Positions 39,660 to 49,592 of a DNA stretch of 64,000 nucleotides are shown here, piece by piece. Below the pieces are notes generated by a model. That model did not search any database, was not told where the DNA came from, and worked only from the letters and a program-made list of their open reading frames with translations. Position numbers and translations under genes: made by a program. Every line of letters starts with the position of its first letter. Within the stretch, counting starts at the first letter, position 1. Source of the stretch: an uncultured Lachnospiraceae bacterium (GTDB taxonomy: Bacteria > Bacillota > Clostridia > Lachnospirales > Lachnospiraceae); assembly GCA_947630855.1 (NCBI GenBank), contig CANRJF010000004.1, positions 1 through 64,000 on the forward strand, in the 5' to 3' direction.

Positions 39660-40315
39660 GCGCAAATAATGAAACCGTTTACATTAAGATAGACCAAAAC
39701 GTACTTGTCACGGACAGCAGCGTTACCATAGGAGACATTTCTTCCGTCACATGCGCCAACGAAAGCATGGCACGGCAAATCCGGCAGATAAAAATATTTC
39801 AGTTCCCGGAAAAGGGTATAAATGGGAAAAAGCTTCCCAAAATCCAGCGGAAAGTTTTTTCCATATTAAAAATTGTGGAACTTATCCATAAAGCCTACCC
39901 CAACGCAGAAATTGACAATGAAGGGGAAGCAGATTTTGTACTGGAATATAAACATGGGAAAGAAACCCCAAAAGCAATAACTGCGGGAAAAACCATTCTT
40001 CTGTGTATCCTTATCTTTTTCGGAGCGGCATTTACCATTATGTCTTTTAACAATGATATTGCCATTACGAAATTATTTGGGAAACTTTACCTTCAGATAG
40101 CCGGAAAAGAATCAAGCGGAATTACGGAATTGGAAATATGTTACTGTATCGGCTTAGCTTTTGGCATCCTCATATTTTTTAATCATGTGGGCAGTAAGAA
40201 ACTGACCCCGGATCCTACCCCCATCCAGGTGGAAATGCGTAAATATGAGCAGGATATAGATACCACCTATATTGAAAATTCTTCAAGAGGAGGCGTTGAG
40301 GCAGATGTGGATTAA
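39656..40315 (+). CDS. spoVAA: stage V sporulation protein AA
   Basis: SpoVAA-like N-domain and C-terminal TM helices; directly upstream of spoVAB/AC. Confidence 0.82.
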   Translation: MSANNETVYIKIDQNVLVTDSSVTIGDISSVTCANESMARQIRQIKIFQFPEKGINGKKLPKIQRKVFSILKIVELIHKAYPNAEIDNEGEADFVLEYKHGKETPKAITAGKTILLCILIFFGAAFTIMSFNNDIAITKLFGKLYLQIAGKESSGITELEICYCIGLAFGILIFFNHVGSKKLTPDPTPIQVEMRKYEQDIDTTYIENSSRGGVEADVD

Positions 40316-40730
40316 CCATGTTTTCCTGGGACTTATCGGCCTTTGCAGCGGTCTTGCAGTAGCCGGGGGAACATTTGCTCTCCTTGTAACACTGAAAATC
40401 ATACCCAGGCTGGTAGGGAAAAGCCATCTGGCTTCAAAAGTTTTATTTGTGGAAAACCTTATAGCCTTAGGGGGAATCTGCGGCACAATCCTTGTGGTAT
40501 TTCCCATGATAAGGCTTCCGGTGGGCCACTGGTTTTTGGCATTGTATGGATTTTGCAGCGGCATCCAGGTGGGATGCCTGCTTATGGCACTGGCTGAAAT
40601 TGTAAATGTATTTCCCACAATATTCCGCCGGATAAATTTAAAACAGGGATTATCCTGGGTAATCATATGTCTTGCGGCAGGAAAAGTAGCAGGTTCATTC
40701 TTCTACTTTTATAAAAATCTGTCCTGTTAA
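40305..40730 (+). CDS. spoVAB: stage V sporulation protein AB
   Basis: MWINHVFLGLIGLCSGLAVAGGTFALLVTLKIIPRL; four TM; operon context. Confidence 0.85.
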   Translation: MWINHVFLGLIGLCSGLAVAGGTFALLVTLKIIPRLVGKSHLASKVLFVENLIALGGICGTILVVFPMIRLPVGHWFLALYGFCSGIQVGCLLMALAEIVNVFPTIFRRINLKQGLSWVIICLAAGKVAGSFFYFYKNLSC

Positions 40731-40786
40731 GGGAAAAGCAACGGTTCAGAATACCTGAACAGACAAGAAAAAGAGAGGTATTTGAT

Positions 40787-41269
40787 ATGGCAAAGGAAAA
40801 AGTAACAAACGAAGAAAAAGAAGCGGAACAAAAAGCATATAATGAGTATGTAAAAGAAGTGACCCCCACCCACTCCCTTCCCAAAAATATGGCAAAAGCA
40901 TTTCTGGTAGGGGGAATCATATGCGTTATCGGCCAATGTATCACAAATTACGCAGGAAGCCTGGGACTGGACAAAGAGACGGCGGGAAGCTGGTGCAGCC
41001 TGGCCCTTGTACTCTTAAGCGTAGTTTTAACAGGCTGCAATATCTACCAGAAACTTGCCACCTTCGGAGGCGCCGGGGCATTAGTGCCCATTACCGGGTT
41101 TGCCAATTCCGTGGCTGCCCCCTGTGTGGAATTTAAAAAAGAGGGGCAGGTCTTTGGAATCGGCTGTAAGGTCTTTACCATAGCCGGGCCGGTAATCTTA
41201 TTCGGTATTTTTACAAGCTGGCTTTTAGGCTTGGGTTACTGGCTCCTTACAGTAATTGGAATACTCTAA
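40787..41269 (+). CDS. spoVAC: stage V sporulation protein AC
   Basis: KAFLVGGIICVIGQ, GGAGALVPITGFANSVAAPCVEFKKEG signature. Confidence 0.93.
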   Translation: MAKEKVTNEEKEAEQKAYNEYVKEVTPTHSLPKNMAKAFLVGGIICVIGQCITNYAGSLGLDKETAGSWCSLALVLLSVVLTGCNIYQKLATFGGAGALVPITGFANSVAAPCVEFKKEGQVFGIGCKVFTIAGPVILFGIFTSWLLGLGYWLLTVIGIL

Positions 41270-41286
41270 CCCGGCAGGGCGGCCTG

Positions 41287-42915
41287 CTACTGGGGCTGCC
41301 CTGCACGCAATACGTCAAGCTGGGCTTCCGCCGCAGTCAGTACATCATAATTGGGAACCTGTGCCTTCTGGTCTTCCGGCAGTGCATTGTAACTAAGCCT
41401 TGCCTGGGCAACTGCCGCCTCATTTGCCAGGCTTACAGCCCCGATATTATTAATCAATGCCGTAACTCCTGCCGCGTCTGTGGCAAACTCCGTCTGGGGC
41501 GGAGCGCTCCCGTACTCTTCCTCGGGATATTTATATACAAGAACAGGATCTCCCTCCTCTATATTTTCAAATATGGTTTTTGCCGCACTGGGAGGAAGGT
41601 TCACACACCCGTGGGAACCGCTTGTCTTATAAATCTTCCCTCCGAAACTTCCCCTCCAGGAAGCATCATGCATTCCCACATTATTGCAAAAAGGCATCCA
41701 GTAGCTTACGGGAGTGGCATAATTTTCCCCCCGCAATGTTGCGTCCCGCTGTTTATATGTAAGACCGTAAACACCCACAGGCGTGTCATACCGCTTTGCC
41801 TGATTTCCCGAAACAAAATCGGATTCCACTAAAAGATTGCCGTCTTTATAGAAAAAAAGATGCTGCTTGGACAAATTAATCTCTACATAGGTATCCCCGT
41901 AATCGTTTTCCCCGTGGCTGCCTGCCTTCTGGGCATAGACAATCTCCCGAAATACCGGTTTTCCCGCCTTTATATCACTTAATATCTGGGCTTTTTCCCG
42001 CTCTTTATCCACTTTCCAGCCGTAATCCCCCTCCTTGATGTCCACCGTAACATCATAGGAAGTTTTTAATGTATGGCCCCTGAATACCGTGTTGTAGGAT
42101 GAAGCAAGGGAATCCACATACTCTTCCACCCCTTCCTCATCAATGGTAACCAAATTGCCATTCACCTGCATCCACTTGCTGATGGTGGTACCGTCCAACA
42201 CTTCCTCCTTATCTCCTAAGTCATAGGTAATGGTGACGCCGGTGTAACGGTTTAATTTTTCCGCCAGAGCCACTAACTGGTCAGATTCCGAGGTGACAGC
42301 CGGCTTTTTGTAACAGCCTGCCTCATCTAAATCCAACTCGTCCTGCATGGTGCTGACGGCATTTTCCACTGTCATCTGAAGAATATCATTGTCTATGGTA
42401 CTGCCCTGCTCCTCCGGTATAATCTCATAACCGTTTTCCCCGTAATCGGAAAGGGACGCGTTCACAGGAGGCTTCTGATTGGCTTTCTTCATAAATTCCA
42501 GCTTTTGAATCTCTTCCTTTAATGCATCATTGTCAAATTCTGCCACCGTATCAATTTCAAACTTCTGTCCCCTGACAAATGCCATGACCCAGGCAAACAT
42601 ATTCTGGGAATTTATCTTCTCCTGTACCTCACCGTCAAACCTGGGCACAAGCCCGATGGACTGTCCTGCAATCTCTTCCTGCTGTTTTTGGTCTCTTGCT
42701 GTCATATGTAAAACATAGGTATCAATTTCCTGCCGGAGTGCGTCTTCTGCGTCGGCGCTTCCCATTCCCGAAATATTCACCCCATTCAAATAGGTATTCG
42801 GGAAAAAATGACTGCGAAAGTATATTGCTATGCCTAAATAAGCCAGTAACAATGCGCCAAGCACTGCCAGAAAAATCTTTACTCCGGATTTTTTGTGCAT
42901 ACTAATCTGTGTCAT
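41287..42915 (-). CDS. L,D-transpeptidase (YkuD) with peptidoglycan-binding domains
   Basis: SGSHGCVNLPPSAA catalytic motif; N-terminal TM; PG-binding repeat region. Confidence 0.92.
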   Translation of the reverse strand: MTQISMHKKSGVKIFLAVLGALLLAYLGIAIYFRSHFFPNTYLNGVNISGMGSADAEDALRQEIDTYVLHMTARDQKQQEEIAGQSIGLVPRFDGEVQEKINSQNMFAWVMAFVRGQKFEIDTVAEFDNDALKEEIQKLEFMKKANQKPPVNASLSDYGENGYEIIPEEQGSTIDNDILQMTVENAVSTMQDELDLDEAGCYKKPAVTSESDQLVALAEKLNRYTGVTITYDLGDKEEVLDGTTISKWMQVNGNLVTIDEEGVEEYVDSLASSYNTVFRGHTLKTSYDVTVDIKEGDYGWKVDKEREKAQILSDIKAGKPVFREIVYAQKAGSHGENDYGDTYVEINLSKQHLFFYKDGNLLVESDFVSGNQAKRYDTPVGVYGLTYKQRDATLRGENYATPVSYWMPFCNNVGMHDASWRGSFGGKIYKTSGSHGCVNLPPSAAKTIFENIEEGDPVLVYKYPEEEYGSAPPQTEFATDAAGVTALINNIGAVSLANEAAVAQARLSYNALPEDQKAQVPNYDVLTAAEAQLDVLRAGQPQ

Positions 42916-43141
42916 AATTTTTATCCTTCCTTAGATTCTGTCTTGTAATATTATACCTTCTTGCTTTACTTTGTCAATAAACCATTTCTTTTTTTATTGA
43001 CTTTATGCACAATTTCCAAAATAGAATGGTATGATTTTATTAAGATTTTCATAATTTTTATTAAATCGCTAAAAATAGGATTGTAGCACAAATTTTCCTG
43101 TGCTATAATTCTTTTCAATGAACTTATGAGAGGTGACGACA

Positions 43142-43861
43142 GTGAATTATGTGAATTTAACCGCAAGCCGGAGCGATAGCTTAAAAAGCCGGGCTCTGAT
43201 ATTTTTTAACAAATACAAACATGGACTTCTTATGCTTTATCTGTGCATATACTTTCCCTGGTTTTCTTATCTGGAAAAAAATGTAACCACACGTTTCCAT
43301 GTTATCCACACTCCCCTGGATGATAAAATTCCTTTTCTGGAATGTTTTGTTGTCCCCTACCTGCTGTGGTTCTTTTATGTGGCGGCAGCAGTCCTTTATT
43401 TTTTCTTTAAAAACAAAGATGAATATTTCAGGCTGTGCGCGTTTTTATTTGTAGGCATGACAGTGTTTCTGATTGTGTCCACCGTGTATCCCAACGGCCA
43501 CTATCTCCGTCCTGCTGCCTTTGAAAGGGACAATATTTTTACCACCCTGGTGTCTTATCTGTACGAGGTAGACACACCTACAAACCTTTTTCCCAGCATC
43601 CACGTTTACAATTCCATCGGCGTGAATATTGCCGTCTGGCACTGTGATAATTTCAGAGAAAACAAGACGGTGCGCATTGGCTCTTTTGTTTTGATGGTGA
43701 GCATTATCCTTTCCACCATGTTTTTAAAACAGCACTCCGTATTTGACGTAATCACAGGAATTGTCTTTGCGGCATTTATGTATACAATGGTCTATACAAG
43801 AAACGGACTGCGTTTAGGCAGCTCACAGACTTCCCTGGAAGAATGGGTGCGCCGGGTGTGA
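43142..43861 (+). CDS. PAP2-superfamily membrane phosphatase
   Basis: NLFPSIHVYNSIG and KQHSVFDVITG; probable GTG start. Confidence 0.82.
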   Translation: MNYVNLTASRSDSLKSRALIFFNKYKHGLLMLYLCIYFPWFSYLEKNVTTRFHVIHTPLDDKIPFLECFVVPYLLWFFYVAAAVLYFFFKNKDEYFRLCAFLFVGMTVFLIVSTVYPNGHYLRPAAFERDNIFTTLVSYLYEVDTPTNLFPSIHVYNSIGVNIAVWHCDNFRENKTVRIGSFVLMVSIILSTMFLKQHSVFDVITGIVFAAFMYTMVYTRNGLRLGSSQTSLEEWVRRV

Positions 43862-43893
43862 TTCCATCCGGGGAATTTTTTCCAAGCCCACAA

Positions 43894-43935
43894 AAATGGC
43901 GGAAGACAGATGTTTTTTATCTGTTTCCGCCATTT
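43894..43935. terminator. bidirectional terminator between PAP2 and deacetylase genes
   Basis: AAATGGCGGAAgACAGAT gtttttt ATCTGTtTCCGCCATTT. Confidence 0.8.
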
Positions 43936-43937
43936 CC

Positions 43938-44810
43938 TTAATTCTGAATTTCCGTACCGCTGATGCTTTCCGTATTACCCTCTTCCTGTACTGCCTCTGC
44001 GCCTTTCTCACACAAATCTGTCAGTACTCCGAACTCATATCCCATATCTTCCCATTTGCTTAAAAGTTCATCTAAAATTTCCCCGTTTGTGGAAGATGTA
44101 CTGTGAAGGAGCACGATGGCGCCGGGATGGATTCTCGGCAGTAATTTGCTGTACGCTTCCTCCGGCGTAGGCTGGTTATCCTGATACCAGTCCACATAGG
44201 CAAGGCTCCAGAAAAAAGTTTCATATCCCAACTGTTTTGCCATTTCAAGGTTTTCCCTGTTAAATTTTCCCTGAGGCGGACGGTAAAGTTTTGCCAGCTC
44301 TTTTCCCGTAATCTGTTTGTAAAGATTTGCCACATCATCCATCTCTTTTTGGAAGGAAGATATATCACTGATTTTTGACATGTCAGGATGATGATATGTA
44401 TGATTTCCCACCAGATGCCCTTCCGCCTCCATGCGCTTGACAATCTCCGGGGCAGTTTCCAGGAAATTTCCCACCACAAAAAATGTCCCCGTAGCATTAT
44501 GTTTTTTTAATGCATCCAGTATTTTCTCTGTATTGCCGTTTTCATACCCACAGTCAAAAGTAAGATAAATAATCTTTTTGCCTGTGTCCCCCACATAATG
44601 GGCGTTATATTCTGCCAGTTCCTCCTGCCCCACATTTCCTGTGGGCGTAGTCCCGTCAGCGCCAAACCCCAGCCCCCAGTTTTCTGTTTCCCCGCGGATA
44701 GAATGAGAGCTGCTAAAAACATCTACGATTTTAGCAGCCCCTGCTCCGGCGCCATACATAAAAAGAAAAAGTATCAGTATAAGAAGTGCTTTTTTGTGTT
44801 TCATGCACAC
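43938..44810 (-). CDS. polysaccharide deacetylase, PdaA-like (spore cortex delta-lactam)
   Basis: LTFDCGYENGNTEKILDAL, GNHTYHHPDMS, YRPPQGKFN, PGAIVLLHSTS. Confidence 0.88.
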   Translation of the reverse strand: MCMKHKKALLILILFLFMYGAGAGAAKIVDVFSSSHSIRGETENWGLGFGADGTTPTGNVGQEELAEYNAHYVGDTGKKIIYLTFDCGYENGNTEKILDALKKHNATGTFFVVGNFLETAPEIVKRMEAEGHLVGNHTYHHPDMSKISDISSFQKEMDDVANLYKQITGKELAKLYRPPQGKFNRENLEMAKQLGYETFFWSLAYVDWYQDNQPTPEEAYSKLLPRIHPGAIVLLHSTSSTNGEILDELLSKWEDMGYEFGVLTDLCEKGAEAVQEEGNTESISGTEIQN

Positions 44811-44875
44811 CTCCAGGCTCTCTTTACTCTATATTTATGACGCTTTTCTCATTTTCATTCCTTTTGGTTTTAACA

Positions 44876-45064
44876 CTATTGACCGTCACTGATAGCGTCT
44901 ACGGGACATCCATCAATGGCTTCCTGCACGGATTCTTTGTTTTCCTCTGTGGTATCTGAAACGGCAACGGCTTTTCCGTCATCGTCCATCTCAAATACTT
45001 CCGGCACGGTGGAAACACATAAACCACAACTGATGCAGGTATCTTTATCTACCACTGCTCGCAT
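44876..45064 (-). CDS. small ferredoxin
   Basis: VDKDTCISCGLCVSTVPEVFEMD ... CPVDAI. Confidence 0.93.
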   Translation of the reverse strand: MRAVVDKDTCISCGLCVSTVPEVFEMDDDGKAVAVSDTTEENKESVQEAIDGCPVDAISDGQ

Positions 45065-45220
45065 TGCTGATTCCTCCTATCTTTTAGTGATAGTAGTATT
45101 TCCGTTTTTTCCAGAATTATACAAGAAGTGGGATGATTATAACTTTTTCCCCGTTGACGCTTCCCCTTTATATGATTATAATAAAATATGACAAAAAGCT
45201 TACATGGACGGAGGTAAATT

Positions 45221-45730
45221 ATGCATATTTTTCAACCATATCCCATAGATTTACTGGAACTGAATCCTTTTGAAAAAATCGGCGCCGAATGGGCTGCCCT
45301 CACCGCAGGAAATAACGAAAAAGTCAACGCCATGACCATAAGCTGGGGAGGCATGGGGGTGCTCTGGGGTAAGAATGTGGTCTTTGTTTTTGTCCGGGAT
45401 TCCCGGTATACCAAGGAGTTTATGGACAGGGAAGACAATTTCTCCCTGACATTTTTCCCAAAAGAATTTGGAAAAAGCGCCTTAAAATATTTAGGAGGCA
45501 TTTCAGGGCGGAATGAAGATAAAATTAAAAATGCCAGGCTTCATATTGCATACAGAAACGACATTCCATATATTGATGAGGGGAATTTTGTGCTGACATG
45601 CAAAAAGATGTCCGCCACATTCATTGATGCAAAAGATTTTATTGATTCTTCTATTAAAGACAACTGGTACAAAGACGGGGATATGCACACCATGTACGTT
45701 GGTGAAATCAAAGAAATTCTTGCACGTTAA
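45221..45730 (+). CDS. flavin reductase family protein
   Basis: 169 aa; MTISWGGMGVLWGKNVVFVFVRDSRYTKEFMD. Confidence 0.85.
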   Translation: MHIFQPYPIDLLELNPFEKIGAEWAALTAGNNEKVNAMTISWGGMGVLWGKNVVFVFVRDSRYTKEFMDREDNFSLTFFPKEFGKSALKYLGGISGRNEDKIKNARLHIAYRNDIPYIDEGNFVLTCKKMSATFIDAKDFIDSSIKDNWYKDGDMHTMYVGEIKEILAR

Positions 45731-45761
45731 AGAGGGCTTTTACAGCCCTCTTTCTATTTAC

Positions 45762-46646
45762 CTATTTCGGATTCACATGCACCATAATATGTTTTACTTT
45801 TGGGAAAATGGTTTCAATGGAATTGTGCACATTCTCGGCAATTTCATGGGCTTCCATAAGAGGCCGTCTCCCGTCCGCCCCGATTTCCAATTCCACATAT
45901 ATTTTATTGCCAAACACCCGTGTCCGCAGAAGGTCTATCCCCATAACGCCTTCCTGGGATAAAACGCATTCCCTTAACTGTTTTTCTATGGATTCATCAC
46001 ATGCTTTATCTACCATTTTATCCACCGCATCCTTAAAAATGTCATAAGCAGCCTTGGCAATAAACAGGCAGATTACTATACTTGCCACAGAATCCAAAAC
46101 GGGATACCCCATTCTCGCTCCCACAATGCCGATAAATGCTCCCACAGATGACAATGCGTCGGAACGATGATGCCATGCATCAGCCATCAAAGCCCCGGAA
46201 TCGATTTTTTTAGCATTTATTCTGGTATACCAAAACATTGCCTCCTTTACCCCGATAGAGACAAGGGCTGCAACCCCTGCCAGCAGTCCCGGCACTGTTA
46301 AATGGCTGTAATCTCCCGAAACAATATTTTTTATGGCGCCGTAAGCAATCCCTATTCCTGTAATCAAAAGAACCGTGGATAAAATAATAGCAGCCACACA
46401 TTCCATTCTTTCATGGCCGTAGGGATGCTCCTTGTCGGAATCCTTACTGGCAATCTTAATTCCCACTATGACAATCAATGTACTGAACACATCGGAAGCG
46501 GAATGGACGGCATCACTTATCATTGCGCCGGAATGGGCAAATACTCCGGCAAAAAATTTGAAAAATGACAACAGGACATTGGCGCATATGCTCACAAATG
46601 AAACCTTCATCGCGACTTTTTGAAAATTATTATCCATAGCAAACAA
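45762..46646 (-). CDS. cation diffusion facilitator transporter
   Basis: SHSGAMISDAVHSASDVFSTLIV, DAWHHRSDALSS motifs. Confidence 0.94.
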   Translation of the reverse strand: MFAMDNNFQKVAMKVSFVSICANVLLSFFKFFAGVFAHSGAMISDAVHSASDVFSTLIVIVGIKIASKDSDKEHPYGHERMECVAAIILSTVLLITGIGIAYGAIKNIVSGDYSHLTVPGLLAGVAALVSIGVKEAMFWYTRINAKKIDSGALMADAWHHRSDALSSVGAFIGIVGARMGYPVLDSVASIVICLFIAKAAYDIFKDAVDKMVDKACDESIEKQLRECVLSQEGVMGIDLLRTRVFGNKIYVELEIGADGRRPLMEAHEIAENVHNSIETIFPKVKHIMVHVNPK

Positions 46647-46672
46647 TTACCTCCTTCACTTTGCCTGCAAGA

Positions 46673-46709
46673 TATACCCGTGAGCTAAATATGTATGCTC
46701 TGGAGCATA
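46673..46709. repeat. dispersed repeat family 1
   Basis: TATACCCGTGAGCTAAATATGTATGCTCTGGAGCATA. Confidence 0.7.
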
Positions 46710-46772
46710 AAAAAACACACCCACGTCTTCACTATAAAATATCATATTCCAACAGTGGTTGCAATGTTATTT

Positions 46773-47525
46773 CTATTTTATTTCGTCACAGACAATGATA
46801 TTGGAGCAGCCTGCATAATGTTCTATAACGCTGTCCGTCAATATTGTTCCCCGATAAAATGAGCCGAATGTAACGGAGCTGACCTGGTCAAATTTATCTT
46901 TATCCGCCAGCACATAACACTGTCTGCACTGTCCCATGGCAACTTCTTTGGTCAATGCTTCATTCATGTCCGGCGTGGTAAATCCTGCCTTTTTTGTAAT
47001 GCCGTTAGTTCCGAAAAAACCTTTTGTAAAATGATAATTCTTTAACATCTGTATTGCCTGGCTTCCAATCACTGCCTCCGTGGAGCTTTTTAATTCCCCT
47101 CCCACTAAAAGCACATGGACGCCCATGGATGCTAAGCGTTTTGCATGGGCTACCGCATTTGTCACAACGGTAATGTCTTTATCCTGCAAATGTTCCAGCA
47201 TACAGCCGGTGGTAGTCCCTGCATCCAGATAAATAAATTCTCCCGGATCCAAAAGGGAAGCGGCATAGGCGGCAATTTTTTGTTTCTGGGGCCAATTTAC
47301 ATTCTGCTTTTGTTCCACGGTAAGTTCATAGGGAATTACCGTGTGCTCCAATGCCACCGCCCCGCCAAAGACTCTGGTAAGCTTTCCTGCCTTATGCAGT
47401 GCGGCGATATCCCGGCGGGCAGTAGACTCCGATATATTTAACAATTCTATTACTTCCGTTACCGTAATGCTTCCCTTTTTATCCAGCAATTCCAAAATCA
47501 TTTCATAACGCTGTTCCGTAAACAT
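46773..47525 (-). CDS. DeoR-family regulator (FruR-like)
   Basis: MFTEQRYEMILELLDKKGSITVTEVIELLNISESTARRDI; adjacent to fructose PTS. Confidence 0.92.
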   Translation of the reverse strand: MFTEQRYEMILELLDKKGSITVTEVIELLNISESTARRDIAALHKAGKLTRVFGGAVALEHTVIPYELTVEQKQNVNWPQKQKIAAYAASLLDPGEFIYLDAGTTTGCMLEHLQDKDITVVTNAVAHAKRLASMGVHVLLVGGELKSSTEAVIGSQAIQMLKNYHFTKGFFGTNGITKKAGFTTPDMNEALTKEVAMGQCRQCYVLADKDKFDQVSSVTFGSFYRGTILTDSVIEHYAGCSNIIVCDEIK

Positions 47526-47548
47526 AGTTTCCTCCTGCCAGTGGCAGA

Positions 47549-47585
47549 TATACCCGTGAGCCAAATGCGTATGCTCTGGAGTATA
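47549..47585. repeat. dispersed repeat family 1
   Basis: TATACCCGTGAGCCAAATGCGTATGCTCTGGAGTATA. Confidence 0.7.
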
Positions 47586-47598
47586 AGAATGATGCCAA

Positions 47599-49299
47599 TC
47601 AGGATTCTGCCATTTTACGGTACTCTTTACGATACTCTTTTACGTCCGTCTCCAGCACAATCTTGCGGATAGGAAGAATACTTCCGGGTGATACGGACAG
47701 TTCATCCACACCCATGGCAAGAAAATCCCGGGTCAGCCCGGTGTCTGCTCCAAGTTCTCCGCAGATTCCTGCCCAGATACCTTCTTTGTGGGCATTATCC
47801 ACCACCATTTCAATCATCCGAAGCACTGCCGGGTGATGTGGGTCATAAAAGGCATCCAGCCTGGGATTCTGACGGTCAATTGCCAGCGTATACTGGGTTA
47901 AGTCGTTTGTCCCGATGCTGAAAAAATCCACCTCTTTTGCCAGTTCCCTGCTCACCATCACCGCCGCCGGCGTCTCAATCATAATTCCCTGCTCCGGCAG
48001 ACTAAAATCAATTCCCTGTTCTTTTAATTCGTCACATACTTCTGCCACAATTTCTTTTATTTTCCTGACTTCCCACACACTTGTAATCATGGGATACATA
48101 ACAGCAATTTTTCCGTATACACTGGCACGGAACAATGCCCGAAGCTGTGTCTTAAATATCTGGGGCCTGTCAAGGCAGATACGGATGGCACGGTATCCCA
48201 AGGCAGGATTTTCCTCCGGCTCCATGTTAAAATAATCGCATTTTTTGTCTGCCCCAATGTCTAAGGTACGAATGATAACCCGCTTTCCTGCCATAGTTTC
48301 CGCCACGGTTTTGTAAATGGAAAACTGTTCTTCCTCCGTGGGGTAATCCTCTTTTTCCAGATAGATAAATTCGCTGCGGAACAATCCAATGCCTCCTGCA
48401 TCATTCTGCAGTGCCAGCCCTAAATCTTTGCTGTTTCCAATGTTAGCATACAACATGAGTTTCTGGCCGTCAAGGGTAACGTTTTCCCTGCCTTTTAAGG
48501 TTAAAAGCAATTCTTTTTTCTCCATATCCTCCTGCTTTTTCTTTTCCAGTTCCTTAAGAAGCTCCGTCTCGGGCTCCACATACAAAATTCCGGCATTTGC
48601 GTCTACCACGCCTAATTTTCCTTCCAGTTCATCCGACAGCAGACCGCCGTATTCCTTTTTTTCATCCTCCCCACTCATGCCTGCTGCCACATTTACCAGC
48701 GCGGGTATTCCCATGGTGCGCGCCAGTATTGCCGTGTGGGAATTTGCGGAACCCAAAGCCGTGACAAAGGACAAAACCTTATCCTTATCCATCTGCACTG
48801 TCTCTGAGGGGGCAAGGTCTTTTGCAACTATGATAACAGGCTCCGAGGAAAGAAATCCCCCTGCGCTTTCATTGCCAAGCACTTTTAACAGGCGTTCCGA
48901 AATATCCTTGATATCCGCGGAACGCGCCCGCATATACTCATCCTCCATAGCCGCAAACATCTGGGCAAAATTATCTCCCGCAGACGCCACCGCATATTCT
49001 GCATTCACCTTCTGGGTGCGGATAATATTTTCCACCGACTCCTGGAATCCTCCGTCTTCCAGCATCATCTGATGCACTTCAAAAATGGCTGCATTTGCCT
49101 CCCCCACTTCTTTTAATGCCTTTTCATACAACTGCTGCAACTGGCCCCCCGCAGTTTCTTTTGCTTTCATATAGCGGGCGATTTCTTCTTCGGGATTTTC
49201 CACTTTCTCCCGTTTTACCTGTTTTTCATCTTTTTTATAAACATGAATTTTCCCAATGGCAATACCGCCAAACACGCTTTTCCCCTGATATGTTTTCAT
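47599..49299 (-). CDS. ptsI: PTS enzyme I
   Basis: GSANSHTAILARTMGIPALV active-site His; FFSIGTNDLTQYTLA. Confidence 0.96.
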   Translation of the reverse strand: MKTYQGKSVFGGIAIGKIHVYKKDEKQVKREKVENPEEEIARYMKAKETAGGQLQQLYEKALKEVGEANAAIFEVHQMMLEDGGFQESVENIIRTQKVNAEYAVASAGDNFAQMFAAMEDEYMRARSADIKDISERLLKVLGNESAGGFLSSEPVIIVAKDLAPSETVQMDKDKVLSFVTALGSANSHTAILARTMGIPALVNVAAGMSGEDEKKEYGGLLSDELEGKLGVVDANAGILYVEPETELLKELEKKKQEDMEKKELLLTLKGRENVTLDGQKLMLYANIGNSKDLGLALQNDAGGIGLFRSEFIYLEKEDYPTEEEQFSIYKTVAETMAGKRVIIRTLDIGADKKCDYFNMEPEENPALGYRAIRICLDRPQIFKTQLRALFRASVYGKIAVMYPMITSVWEVRKIKEIVAEVCDELKEQGIDFSLPEQGIMIETPAAVMVSRELAKEVDFFSIGTNDLTQYTLAIDRQNPRLDAFYDPHHPAVLRMIEMVVDNAHKEGIWAGICGELGADTGLTRDFLAMGVDELSVSPGSILPIRKIVLETDVKEYRKEYRKMAES

Positions 49300-49323
49300 G
49301 GCTTTCCTCCATATTCCCAACAG

Positions 49324-49581
49324 TTATAAGTTCTCCTGCATGAATTTGCCCACTGCCTCACAGGCTGCATCTTCGTCTTCCCCTTCAAAAGTAAATACCA
49401 CTTCCTGGCCTTTTTTTACTGCCAGAGACATTAAGGCCAACAATCGTTTGCAGTCCACCTCTTTTCCATCTTTTGAAATCTTAATGGATGAAGCAAATTT
49501 TGATACCTCTTTTACCAGTATTCCAGCCGGTCTTGCATGAATTCCTTCCGGGTCTGTGATTACATATTTAAATTCTTTCAT
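49324..49581 (-). CDS. ptsH: HPr phosphocarrier protein
   Basis: EGIHARPAGILV with His15; DCKRLLALMSLAVKKGQEV. Confidence 0.94.
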   Translation of the reverse strand: MKEFKYVITDPEGIHARPAGILVKEVSKFASSIKISKDGKEVDCKRLLALMSLAVKKGQEVVFTFEGEDEDAACEAVGKFMQENL

Positions 49582-49592
49582 GTTAAATCCTC

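Noticed and set aside
48389-49072. 227-aa plus-strand ORF
   Set aside because: Antisense to ptsI, Ser/Phe-rich shadow translation with no recognisable domain.
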